The notes beneath the pieces were generated by a model. That model was given only the letters and a program-made list of their open reading frames with translations, was not told the DNA's origin and ran no database searches. 43,074 bases of DNA from a virus, in the IMG/VR virus record IMGVR_UViG_3300032308_002278, positions 1 through 43,074 of that record; one strand, written 5' to 3'. Positions 31,834 to 38,694 of this stretch are shown piece by piece. Each line of letters begins with the position of its first letter. The stretch's first letter is position 1. The position numbers and the translations under genes were made by a program.

Positions 31834-32213
31834 TATGTATACTCCACAACTTCCCACCGACAGGCTCCAGTTAAAGTTATTGTAGTGGAGTTTAATAGAA
31901 ATGCTCCGTAAGCAGAAGAGACTAAAGAAGTTGAGCCACCGCTAAATCCTCTGGTGCCAACTAAATTGGGCCAGCTTCCACTTCCTGGGTTATAAGATTG
32001 AGAGTATTGACCAAAGTTACCACCTTGCGGAGTATATGTGCCAGATGTGTTGCTGTTAGTTGCAATTGAACCTGCTGATCCAGTTGAAAATGAATTTATA
32101 AATGATTTAGATATATCAATTTGCGATATAGTTACGTTTCCAGCAGAGGCAGATGAGCCTCTTTGAACGGATTTAATAATTGAAGCTGTTGCTGGAAATG
32201 TGCTATATGCCAT
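31833..32213 (-). CDS. Tandem tail protein paralogue, copy 1 (first transcribed)
   Basis: This 126-residue relative starts MAYSTFPATASIIKSVQRGS. It has ISKSFINSFSTGSAGSIATN, a Tyr-rich variable loop (FGQYSQSYNPGSGSWPNLVG) and the conserved end (TGACRWEVVEYT). It follows the 32215-32544 gene by one base. It heads the chain of four genes linked by stop/start overlaps, so all four should be made in similar amounts by re-initiation. Confidence 0.78.
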   Translation of the reverse strand: MAYSTFPATASIIKSVQRGSSASAGNVTISQIDISKSFINSFSTGSAGSIATNSNTSGTYTPQGGNFGQYSQSYNPGSGSWPNLVGTRGFSGGSTSLVSSAYGAFLLNSTTITLTGACRWEVVEYT

Positions 32214-32214
32214 A

Positions 32215-32544
32215 TTAAGATATTTCGACTCCGCTTAAATGTGCGGTTAACGCTGAGTTAGCGGATGCCCACCCTATTACTGTTTGTGTGCCAGAGCCAC
32301 CAAGTACTTGCTTGAGGTCAAATGATGCAATACTATTTGCGGGAACAGATACCGATGTGGCAAATGCTACCTGTGTGCCAGATGCATTCGGAAGTGTTAA
32401 ATTAAATGATGCTGCAGCGCCAGAAATATTACTTATAATAATGTTTGTAAGAACTGTTGTTGTTGCAGAAGGCACTGTGTATAAAACAGTTGTATTTGTA
32501 GTATTTAATGTTGTTCTTGCTAGTAACTTTGATATTGTTGCCAT
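32215..32544 (-). CDS. Small beta-sandwich structural protein, paralogue of 16835-17155
   Basis: This 109-residue protein starts MATISKLLARTTLNTTNTTV and continues with VLTNIIISNISGAAASFNLT, SVPANSIASFDLKQVLGGSG and a final LTAHLSGVEIS. The same strand order, including xFDLKQVL and the closing SGVxI, is seen in 16835-17155. It has a good ribosome site (AGGAGAA) and a TATAAT-like box upstream. It lies directly before the four tandem paralogues and may be their base or docking protein. Confidence 0.7.
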   Translation of the reverse strand: MATISKLLARTTLNTTNTTVLYTVPSATTTVLTNIIISNISGAAASFNLTLPNASGTQVAFATSVSVPANSIASFDLKQVLGGSGTQTVIGWASANSALTAHLSGVEIS

Positions 32545-32582
32545 ATTTTTTCTCCTATTAGTTAGAGATAATATTTTTTAAT

Positions 32583-32588
32583 ATTATA
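32583..32588 (-). promoter_or_regulatory. Possible -10 box upstream of 32215-32544
   Basis: TATAAT on the minus strand lies just inside the gap before 32544 and is followed by a small AATATT/AATATT hairpin. There is no TG extension and no good -35 box, so this is weaker than the others. Confidence 0.35.
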
Positions 32589-32594
32589 TCTTTT

Positions 32595-33785
32595 TTACCA
32601 TGCTTCCATGATATTCATTAGATTTGGTCCTTCTACATCTAAGGCTGACCATGACGCAGAATTTCCATTGGTTTTTAAATATTTACCATCATTGCCTGTT
32701 TGAGTAGGTAAGGCGTCTACTGTGGCCCAAGATTCTACTGTGCCATCTGTAGTTAAAAATTTACCGCTATTTAGTGTTTGAGCTGGCAAAGTATATTGTG
32801 CAACTGTAGCCCAAGACTTAGAAGATCCATCTGTGGTTAAAAATTTACCAGAATTTCCAGTTTGCGAAGGAAGAGCTGGCTCTTTAGTTCCCAGTGCTGT
32901 AGTAATTGTTGAAGCAAATGAAGCATCGTCATTTATTGCAGCTGCTAGTTCATTCAATGTGTTTAGTGTTTCTGGGGCGGCGTCTAATATGTTTGAAACT
33001 GCTGTTGCTACATAAGATTGTGTTGCAAAATCTCCATCTGTTAATGCGGCATTAAATTCAGCCAAGGTCCCGCTGAGTGTGTTTCCTCCTACTGTTATAT
33101 TGAATCTTGTTCCGCCTGCATTTGTTACTAAACCAGACACATATCCAATTCCAGAGTTTGCTATTGATATTACACCGAGTGAGCTAATATTTATTCTTCC
33201 GCCTCTATCTAGACCTGCTTGATAGATTGGTATATTGTTTTGTCCCGCCAAGCCTTCTATATTATCTACTCCATAAATTGATGTAATGCCTGTTCCAAGG
33301 CCAATTGTTTTATTTGTTAGAGTTTGAGCAACTGCATTTCTTGTAATTTCTGCTGGGATTTGAGAATCAGGAATTAAAGCATTTGCATCAAGCTCTGCAA
33401 CTCCATCTACTTGTCCCATCAAGCTTAAAGGAATATAAACTTGAGTAGTTGCACTTTGTAGTCCTGATATTGCTGTGTCAACATATGTTTTATCTGCAAT
33501 ATCACTGTTAACAGCAATAGTAATTGTATTTGCTGTATCGTTATAAGTTTTAGTAATACCTGTACCCGCCGTAATTGCTAAATCTACTGCGTCTTGAGCA
33601 AGCTCAGTTAGTTCAGATGGTAGAACATTTATAAATGGAAGCGCTGGCCATAGGGAAGAGCCATTTCCAACTTTAATTTTATTTAAAGTTTTATCAATTC
33701 CAATTTCACCATCTTTTAATATGTAGGTAGCAGAAGCCCATTGAGTAGAAGTTCCTCTTTTATGTTTGACTATACTGGTTGTCAT
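32595..33785 (-). CDS. Tail fibre with Mtd-like N terminus, second copy
   Basis: This 396-residue fibre is a relative of 29082-30272. It has the docking domain (KHKRGTSTQWASATYILKDG, EIGIDKTLNKIKVGNGSSLW), the module LAQDAVDLAITAGTGITKTY, the block YIPLSLMGQVDGVAELDANA and the helical LNELAAAINDDASFASTITT. Its C terminus differs, with three copies of a short repeat (TQTGNSGKFLTTDGSSKSWA, the second beginning AQTLNSGKFLTTDG). The ATG at 33785 overlaps the upstream stop as ATGA, with CAGGTG as weak ribosome site. The shared front and unlike ends suggest module exchange. Confidence 0.82.
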   Translation of the reverse strand: MTTSIVKHKRGTSTQWASATYILKDGEIGIDKTLNKIKVGNGSSLWPALPFINVLPSELTELAQDAVDLAITAGTGITKTYNDTANTITIAVNSDIADKTYVDTAISGLQSATTQVYIPLSLMGQVDGVAELDANALIPDSQIPAEITRNAVAQTLTNKTIGLGTGITSIYGVDNIEGLAGQNNIPIYQAGLDRGGRINISSLGVISIANSGIGYVSGLVTNAGGTRFNITVGGNTLSGTLAEFNAALTDGDFATQSYVATAVSNILDAAPETLNTLNELAAAINDDASFASTITTALGTKEPALPSQTGNSGKFLTTDGSSKSWATVAQYTLPAQTLNSGKFLTTDGTVESWATVDALPTQTGNDGKYLKTNGNSASWSALDVEGPNLMNIMEAW

Positions 33786-34087
33786 AGTGCACCTGCATCA
33801 ATATCTTTTGTCTCATCATATTGAGATTGTGAAGTTCCGCCGTCAAATATAGTTAAGGTTGGGTTATAATTACCTGCATACACAGTATGAATATCTCCAT
33901 CGTATGTGTGTATATGATTTTCTAATAAGTATTGTGGTCCGCTTGAACCAACTGCAATCCATGCCGCTCCAGAATAAACTCTGAGTTCTTCGGCTACTGT
34001 ATTATAATATATATCTCCAACTCTACCTACTGCTGGATCTGATGATAATTCTGCGGCATTAAGGGGAACTAATCTTTTTACAGACAT
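33782..34087 (-). CDS. Small fibre adapter-like protein
   Basis: This 101-residue protein begins MSVKRLVPLNAAELSSDPAV, then GRVGDIYYNTVAEELRVYSG and AAWIAVGSS. The GDIYYNT followed by LRVYxGxxW hairpin is common at the N termini of aquatic phage fibres, and a similar one (GQIYYDSSNNTMYYYNG) opens the next gene upstream, 34098-35489. The C terminus is acidic. It is coupled to 32595-33785 by an ATGA overlap and has a good AAGGAGA site, so it may dock or cap that fibre. Confidence 0.7.
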   Translation of the reverse strand: MSVKRLVPLNAAELSSDPAVGRVGDIYYNTVAEELRVYSGAAWIAVGSSGPQYLLENHIHTYDGDIHTVYAGNYNPTLTIFDGGTSQSQYDETKDIDAGAL

Positions 34088-34097
34088 TTAAATCTCC

Positions 34098-35489
34098 TTA
34101 ACCAGTAATTACGACTCTATATGCTCCACTTGCTGGTGCTGTTGCAAATCTTAATGTAATAGTATTCAATCCTGTACGCTCTACATCTGTTTCAACTAAA
34201 GCTTTTGCTCCAGATGTCTCAAACACGTTAACTGTTACATCTTCTGTTCCTAAATTGTGAGTTACAATTAAAGCAACTAATGAATCAGGGTTAGCAAGAT
34301 CTGCTGCATACTTTCTTGTAATTGCATGATAGTTAGCGCCATCATTTGTTAATGTCCACTTGTCAGATGTTTCATTCCAAAGAATTTCAACGTCTGCCGA
34401 ATTTCCACGCTCTACACGAATTCCAGCATCTGTGGTTGGAGCTCCAGTAAAGTCGGTATTAAGATTAATCTTATTATCAACAATGTTTACCTGTGTAGTA
34501 TTAACTGAATTAATTGTTCCAGTTACATTAAGGTTTCCGCCAACATTTAAGTTGTTGGTAATTGTTACATCATCTGGCAAACCAATTGTTACAGAGCTAC
34601 CTTCTCCTGATGTAGGAGATACGGTTACTTCATTTGCTGTTCCTTGAATATTAGCAACATAATCACCAGTTGTCTGTGTTCCAAGGTTTACATTCTTAAC
34701 ACTTACTGCACCGTCTGTTACGGTAAAATCTGCTGTTGCAAAAGAAGCAACACCACGATTTGTAGTTGTTGCAATTTCTGCATCTACTGTTAAAGTTCCT
34801 GCTGTATCATCGTATGTTACATCAATGCCTTCGCCTGCAACAATTTGTGAAGATACAATATCTTGTACACGCTCAGCATTTAATGTTACTGCGCCTTGTG
34901 CTACTGTAAAGTCTGTGGCGTCAAAACTTGCAACACCTTTATTTGTAGAAGTTGCATCTTCTGCTGATACTGTAATTGTGTTATCTGTTACAAGAACATC
35001 AATTCCTTCTCCGCCATTAACTTCTAATGTTTCTGTTAATAAATTTATTGAAGTTGAATCTGCGCCGTCACCTGATACTGTTAATGTTGTTGCAACATCT
35101 ACTGTGCCAGCTGCTGTCAAACGACCTTGTGCATCTACTGTAAAAGTAGGAATTTGTGTTTGTGATCCATATGAACCAGCTGTTACTGATGTGTTGTCAA
35201 GATCAATTGTTACTGTTCCAGCGGAATCGCTGTATGTTGATGTTAAACCAACTCCGCCGACAATTGCGCTACCAAGTATGTCTTGAATAACTTCTTGGGA
35301 GCCAGACATTGGCATCCATGGACCGTTAGGAGAGGCAAGTCCATTGTAGTAGTACATTGTATTATTTGATGAGTCATAATAAATCTGACCTAGTACTGGG
35401 CTTGATGGTGCTGAAGCTAAATTCTGAATTCTTGCATTGAGTAACTCATTCTTGTTGAGGTCAATGTTGGTTACAAATAATCTTGCCAT
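34098..35489 (-). CDS. Long tail fibre with QD/YDD modules and tip domain
   Basis: This 463-residue fibre starts MARLFVTNIDLNKNELLNAR. It has the GQIYYDSSNNTMYYYNG hairpin, then repeated modules (VIQDILGSAIVGGVGLTSTY, RVQDIVSSQIVAGEGIDVTY) with intervening GVASFDATDFTVAQGAVTL and GVASFATADFTVTDGAVSV repeats. A trimeric-autotransporter-like stretch (TNNLNVGGNLNVTGTINSVN) follows. The end is a beta tip (ALIVTHNLGTEDVTVNVFE, AYRVVITG) typical of structural proteins of aquatic T4-like phages. AAAGGAGAA precedes the start. It is a strong candidate for a main fibre. Confidence 0.8.
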   Translation of the reverse strand: MARLFVTNIDLNKNELLNARIQNLASAPSSPVLGQIYYDSSNNTMYYYNGLASPNGPWMPMSGSQEVIQDILGSAIVGGVGLTSTYSDSAGTVTIDLDNTSVTAGSYGSQTQIPTFTVDAQGRLTAAGTVDVATTLTVSGDGADSTSINLLTETLEVNGGEGIDVLVTDNTITVSAEDATSTNKGVASFDATDFTVAQGAVTLNAERVQDIVSSQIVAGEGIDVTYDDTAGTLTVDAEIATTTNRGVASFATADFTVTDGAVSVKNVNLGTQTTGDYVANIQGTANEVTVSPTSGEGSSVTIGLPDDVTITNNLNVGGNLNVTGTINSVNTTQVNIVDNKINLNTDFTGAPTTDAGIRVERGNSADVEILWNETSDKWTLTNDGANYHAITRKYAADLANPDSLVALIVTHNLGTEDVTVNVFETSGAKALVETDVERTGLNTITLRFATAPASGAYRVVITG

Positions 35490-35502
35490 GTTTTATTCTC
35501 CT

Positions 35503-35946
35503 TTAGGACAGGTACGCTGTCCCTGAAAATGGTTGTGCCATTGTCAGTGTTATTTGGTTAATACTATTATAGTCTATTCCCGTTTCTAATATGTCGCCTG
35601 CGCTATTTTTGATAGTAACGTTTGGGTTGTATCCTAGATTATGGGTTATTTGAAGCGAATACACTCCTCCGACTGGTCCAGTGATTTGATTAATATTCCA
35701 TGGGTAGGTTAGAGTTCCAGTACTTAATAGATAATTTGGAGAACCTTCCCAGGTAAGATCGTTTGTCTTTGGTCCGTAAAATCTTGTTGTTACCTTATCG
35801 TAATAAAAATCGCCTTCAAGTCCTGCATTATTAGATGGGGCACCATTTCCATTTAGAATGGTTTTTCCTCTAGGGCCTTGTGGGCCAGATGTTGAAATGA
35901 CTACATCATTTTTGATCTCTGTTACTATTACTCTTTCTACGCTCAT
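35503..35946 (-). CDS. Short tail fibre protein
   Basis: This 147-residue protein starts MSVERVIVTEIKNDVVISTS, then one short collagen-like GPQGPRG element, a GLEGDFYYDKVTTRFYGP hairpin and a C-terminal tip (SLQITHNLGYNPNVTIKNSA, ending MAQPFSGTAYLS). The tip is of the same type as that at the end of 34098-35489 (THNLGxxxVTV). It overlaps 35943-36290 as ATGA. It looks like a short fibre that shares its tip fold with the long fibre downstream. Confidence 0.74.
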   Translation of the reverse strand: MSVERVIVTEIKNDVVISTSGPQGPRGKTILNGNGAPSNNAGLEGDFYYDKVTTRFYGPKTNDLTWEGSPNYLLSTGTLTYPWNINQITGPVGGVYSLQITHNLGYNPNVTIKNSAGDILETGIDYNSINQITLTMAQPFSGTAYLS

Positions 35947-36290
35947 ATTGTCACCGACCTACTTAGAGTTATATAGCCTTCAAGAAGCTTTGTTCTATTT
36001 CCATTTGAATCTGTTACCATAATGTCGTAAGAAGATTTTGGATAAAAAAGACTATTTGTTTGCGCTGCGTTCATGGTTATTGTTAGTTTGCCTGCTGGCT
36101 GATCTATAACTATTCCGCTAGTTGGTGAAGATAGGGTAAATGCTAATTTGGATCCGCCTTTTGTATCACGAACTTGCATTTTGGCTGAAGCAGAAGTTAG
36201 CGCAATTGGAAGTCCACTATCGTCTTTATATTCGACAATAAATGAAAATGTAGTGTTTTGGTCAATTTCAAAATTTTTCTGCGCTGACAT
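35943..36290 (-). CDS. Small baseplate/fibre adapter-like protein
   Basis: This 115-residue protein starts MSAQKNFEIDQNTTFSFIVE and continues YKDDSGLPIALTSASAKMQV, LTITMNAAQTNSLFYPKSS and LLEGYITLSRSVTI. This is the pattern of an Ig-like N-terminal domain found in small structural proteins and BppU-like baseplate proteins of many phages. It is the first gene after the terminator at 36309-36338. A TAGGAGA ribosome site and a -10 box in the terminator loop precede it, so it probably opens the fibre operon. Confidence 0.74.
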   Translation of the reverse strand: MSAQKNFEIDQNTTFSFIVEYKDDSGLPIALTSASAKMQVRDTKGGSKLAFTLSSPTSGIVIDQPAGKLTITMNAAQTNSLFYPKSSYDIMVTDSNGNRTKLLEGYITLSRSVTI

Positions 36291-36308
36291 AATATCTCCT
36301 AAAATAGG

Positions 36309-36338
36309 AAAACTCCTGTACTTATTTTAGCACAGGAG
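36309..36338 (-). terminator. Intrinsic terminator after the holin gene
   Basis: Arms CTCCTGT (36313-36319) and ACAGGAG (36332-36338) form a 7-bp stem with a 12-nt loop, followed on the minus strand by TTTT, then CCTATTTT. It lies 24 nt downstream of the holin stop and should end that transcript, or a good part of it, before the fibre operon. Confidence 0.68.
36324..36332 (-). promoter_or_regulatory. Extended -10 element inside the terminator loop
   Basis: On the minus strand TGC precedes TAAAAT (36324-36329), lying in the loop of the terminator hairpin. Transcription would start near 36317 within the second stem arm and produce a leader containing the TAGGAGA ribosome site of 35943-36290. 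No -35 box is evident. Confidence 0.4.
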
Positions 36339-36361
36339 CGTCCCTAATTCGTTATTAAATT

Positions 36362-36601
36362 TTACTTTTGAGCCTTAAAACCAAACTCTTGGTTGCTTGG
36401 GCTTAGAGCCTTAAGGATTACTGGTGCAACTGCTGCTACTCCACCTAGAAGAAGGTCTCTTGGGTTTGTATTGCCAGTCATGTACAAAGCGATTGCTGCT
36501 GAAAGAAATGCACGAGCATATGTTCCAAGAGCTGCTAAGATTTGTTCTGTCATTGTTACCTTTCCATCTTTGTTTAAATCCAACTTGTTGAATTTAGCCA
36601 T
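36362..36601 (-). CDS. Holin-like membrane protein with an EF-hand-like loop
   Basis: This 79-residue protein is a good candidate for the holin that times lysis. It has two hydrophobic segments (about residues 25-42, LGTYARAFLSAAIALYMTG, and 49-66, LLLGGVAAVAPVILKAL) joined by a short TNPRDL turn, with a polar C terminus (SPSNQEFGFKAQK). The AFLSAAIALY then PVILKALSP pattern is familiar from small holin-like proteins of aquatic and actinobacterial phages. The N terminus, residues 8-19, is a textbook EF-hand loop: D8, N10, D12, G13, K14, T16, E19. A GGAG ribosome site precedes 36601. The exported lysin is encoded elsewhere (39782-40333), so the call is inferential. Confidence 0.62.
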   Translation of the reverse strand: MAKFNKLDLNKDGKVTMTEQILAALGTYARAFLSAAIALYMTGNTNPRDLLLGGVAAVAPVILKALSPSNQEFGFKAQK

Positions 36602-36617
36602 TTTATCATCTCCATTT

Positions 36618-36654
36618 TGGGCGGGGTGCCCAGAATTTTGGGGGATTTCCCCAA
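36618..36654 (-). other. Two GC-rich hairpins in the holin leader
   Basis: On the minus strand, TTGGGG and CCCCAA pair around a 5-nt loop (36638-36654), then TGGGC and GCCCA pair around 5 nt (36618-36632), just before the GGAG ribosome site. They stand between the predicted transcription start (about 36655) and the holin ATG. They may tune holin translation or end the upstream reductase message; neither has a U-run. Confidence 0.45.
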
Positions 36655-36661
36655 TACTATT

Positions 36662-36689
36662 ATTCTACCATACTAGGCAGATATGTCTA
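36662..36689 (-). promoter_or_regulatory. Promoter of the holin gene, inside the reductase 3' end
   Basis: TAGACA (36684-36689) is followed by 16 nt and TAGAAT (36662-36667) with TGG just before it. The -35 box is within the last codons of the reductase gene, so the holin may be expressed independently of it. The same 10-base string around the -10 recurs upstream of the reductase. Confidence 0.55.
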
Positions 36690-38607
36690 CTATCTCACAA
36701 TTTCCATCTGATGTACATGCAAGAGTAGCATTTGTTGAGGTTCCGTCTTCTGTTTCATAAAATGATAGATCTTCCCAACGAATATTTTTAGGCATTTTTG
36801 CAACAAGTGCATCATATTCTGCTTTATCAACTTCCTGATATGGTGCTTGTTTATAAGTGTGATCTGAATGAGGAAGGAACGAGATTCCAGATACCTCATC
36901 AAAATGCTTATACACCCAAGCTCCGACTTCCATCCACTCTTCTTCTTTTACAGATACAGTAATTGATGGCTTGTGCTCACACCATGCACGTTGATAAACT
37001 AACCAAGTGTTAAGGTGGTCTAGTGCTGTTAAATCATTTCTAACGATTGCGCCTTCTGGCGCTTTAACTGGAAATGAAAATACGTATGTGTCATTTGGTT
37101 TCATTACATCATCTTCTACTGGAATTCCAACTTCCTTTAAAAATGTAGAGATTGGATCTCCTTTTGAACCACGAACTGTACGAATATAATACGGTGAATG
37201 CCAAGGATGCATTCCTGAAGATACCCCGACCAATTGGGAAACTGTACCTGAAGGCTTTACGCATGTAATAGCTGCAGACTCGGGAATCCCAATTTTCCCA
37301 GCCTCTTCTTTATTCATTTCTCTTGCATACTCACGAAGTCCAGATAGTGTTGTTTCAAGCTTATCTAGCCCTTGCTTTCCAGAAAAGAACTTATGTCCAA
37401 ATTGTCCAGTTAATGAAACTCCAAGCAGGCGTTCTTCTTCTGTATTATCTTTCCAAATTTTTCTTAAATACTTAAAGTCTGTTAATGTTGATTGCCATGT
37501 CCCCAAAATTGTAGCCAGGCGAACTTTATTTGAAACATCTTCAACTGTATCCTTTTCACGTAATACGACTTCTGAAAGATTACAAAACTGGTAAGGACGT
37601 AAAATAATCTCTGAGCATGGGTTAGTTCCGTAGTGAATATCTGGATCTCTTCTTCCATACTTGGCTGCTTGGGCTTGAGCTGCGGCCACATTGTATATAC
37701 CTCGTTCTCCTGATTTTGAGTCATAAAGGTTTTTCCATTCTGCTATAAATTGTTCCATCTCTGGCTTGCGTGAATAAGCAACAGAGTTATTAGAAAGTGC
37801 ACGTTGAGTATTGTTTTCCCACCAATTACCAGATTTTGCTGCAGCCATCTCAATATCATTAATATTAGAAAGAGAAATCATTGCTGAGCGTCTTACTCCA
37901 CCAACTACCACAACTTCTCCAATTTTGCACATAATGTCGTGTGCCTCAATTGGCTTAAGTTGACGGCCTGCTGCATTTTTAAATTTTGCAATTGTAAAAT
38001 CAAAAAGGTTTACAAGTGGTTGTGGTCCTGATGAACGTCCACCCATTGTTTTAAGACGTGCACCTGCAGGACGGACCTTGGAAACATCAATAGCTGGAAT
38101 GTGTCCAGTCCAGAGCAATGCTAATAGCTCACGGTATGCTTTTGCCCAGCCTTGCTTTGAATCTTCTACAACAATTACTGTATCTGACTTCTCAAATGAA
38201 TCTGGGACGGAAGGAAGTTTATTAACATACTTATATTCAACAGAAAATCCTACGCCTGTTCCACACATAAGAATATACATGGTTTCGTCAAATGAACGTG
38301 GAGAGTCTACTGGAACAAATGAACAGTTATATCCTGCTACATTGTCTCTTTCTAATGCTGCTCCAGATGTCATTACAGAGCGCATAGACGGCATTACATT
38401 TCTTTGGAACACACCGTCTTTTAATTCCGCTACAAGCTTCTCATCTGGAATATAATTATGATTTTCTTTTAAATGATTTAACATAAAAGCAAAGTATCTA
38501 TCAACTGTTTCGCCCCATGTTTCACGTCTATTCTCTTCTGGAATCCATCTTGCATATCGAGATAACGCAATAAAATTTTCATATGGGTTAGCAATAGTCT
38601 TTGACAT
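36673..38607 (-). CDS. nrdJ: Class II (adenosylcobalamin-dependent) ribonucleoside-triphosphate reductase
   Basis: This 644-residue enzyme reduces ribonucleotides to deoxyribonucleotides for phage DNA synthesis, using a cobalamin-generated thiyl radical. It aligns with the monomeric Lactobacillus leichmannii type: Cys95 in GYNCSFVPV and Cys342 as the active-site redox pair, Cys331 in NPCSEI as the thiyl radical residue with Asn329 and Glu333, and the exact 11-residue distance from Cys331 to Cys342 as in that enzyme. GTGVGFSVE (116-124), GGVRRSAMISLSN (236-248) and the IPESAAITCVKPSGTVSQLV region are further landmarks. Cys631 and Cys637 near the C terminus are the shuttle pair. All key residues are present, so it should be active. 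The 90-nt leader has no room for a cobalamin riboswitch. Confidence 0.95.
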   Translation of the reverse strand: MSKTIANPYENFIALSRYARWIPEENRRETWGETVDRYFAFMLNHLKENHNYIPDEKLVAELKDGVFQRNVMPSMRSVMTSGAALERDNVAGYNCSFVPVDSPRSFDETMYILMCGTGVGFSVEYKYVNKLPSVPDSFEKSDTVIVVEDSKQGWAKAYRELLALLWTGHIPAIDVSKVRPAGARLKTMGGRSSGPQPLVNLFDFTIAKFKNAAGRQLKPIEAHDIMCKIGEVVVVGGVRRSAMISLSNINDIEMAAAKSGNWWENNTQRALSNNSVAYSRKPEMEQFIAEWKNLYDSKSGERGIYNVAAAQAQAAKYGRRDPDIHYGTNPCSEIILRPYQFCNLSEVVLREKDTVEDVSNKVRLATILGTWQSTLTDFKYLRKIWKDNTEEERLLGVSLTGQFGHKFFSGKQGLDKLETTLSGLREYAREMNKEEAGKIGIPESAAITCVKPSGTVSQLVGVSSGMHPWHSPYYIRTVRGSKGDPISTFLKEVGIPVEDDVMKPNDTYVFSFPVKAPEGAIVRNDLTALDHLNTWLVYQRAWCEHKPSITVSVKEEEWMEVGAWVYKHFDEVSGISFLPHSDHTYKQAPYQEVDKAEYDALVAKMPKNIRWEDLSFYETEDGTSTNATLACTSDGNCEIVDISA

Positions 38608-38661
38608 TTATAATACCTGTTTCTCCGCCCTGCGGTTTAATTTATTTTGAGTGAAGATCCT

Positions 38662-38670
38662 ATTCTACCA
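38662..38670 (-). promoter_or_regulatory. Possible extended -10 of the reductase gene
   Basis: TGG precedes TAGAAT (38662-38667) on the minus strand in the gap before the reductase. The 10-base string is identical to that at 36661-36670. No -35 box is found at 16-18 nt. A small CCGC/GCGG hairpin (38625-38635) lies between here and the reductase start. Confidence 0.42.
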
Positions 38671-38694
38671 AACAAGTGTTTATAGGGGAAGGGA

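Noticed and set aside
29082-33785. Diversity-generating retroelement, because the Mtd-like docking domains resemble the Bordetella phage system
   Set aside because: No reverse transcriptase gene and no adenine-biased template/variable repeat pair is seen in the window.
34825-35286. Open plus-strand frame of about 150 codons opposite a fibre gene
   Set aside because: Shadow of the repetitive Val/Thr codons of the fibre; no promoter or ribosome site, and it would be antisense to a well-supported gene.
38608-38694. Cobalamin riboswitch before the B12-dependent reductase
   Set aside because: The gap is only 87 nt and lacks the B12-box; a cobalamin riboswitch needs about 200 nt.
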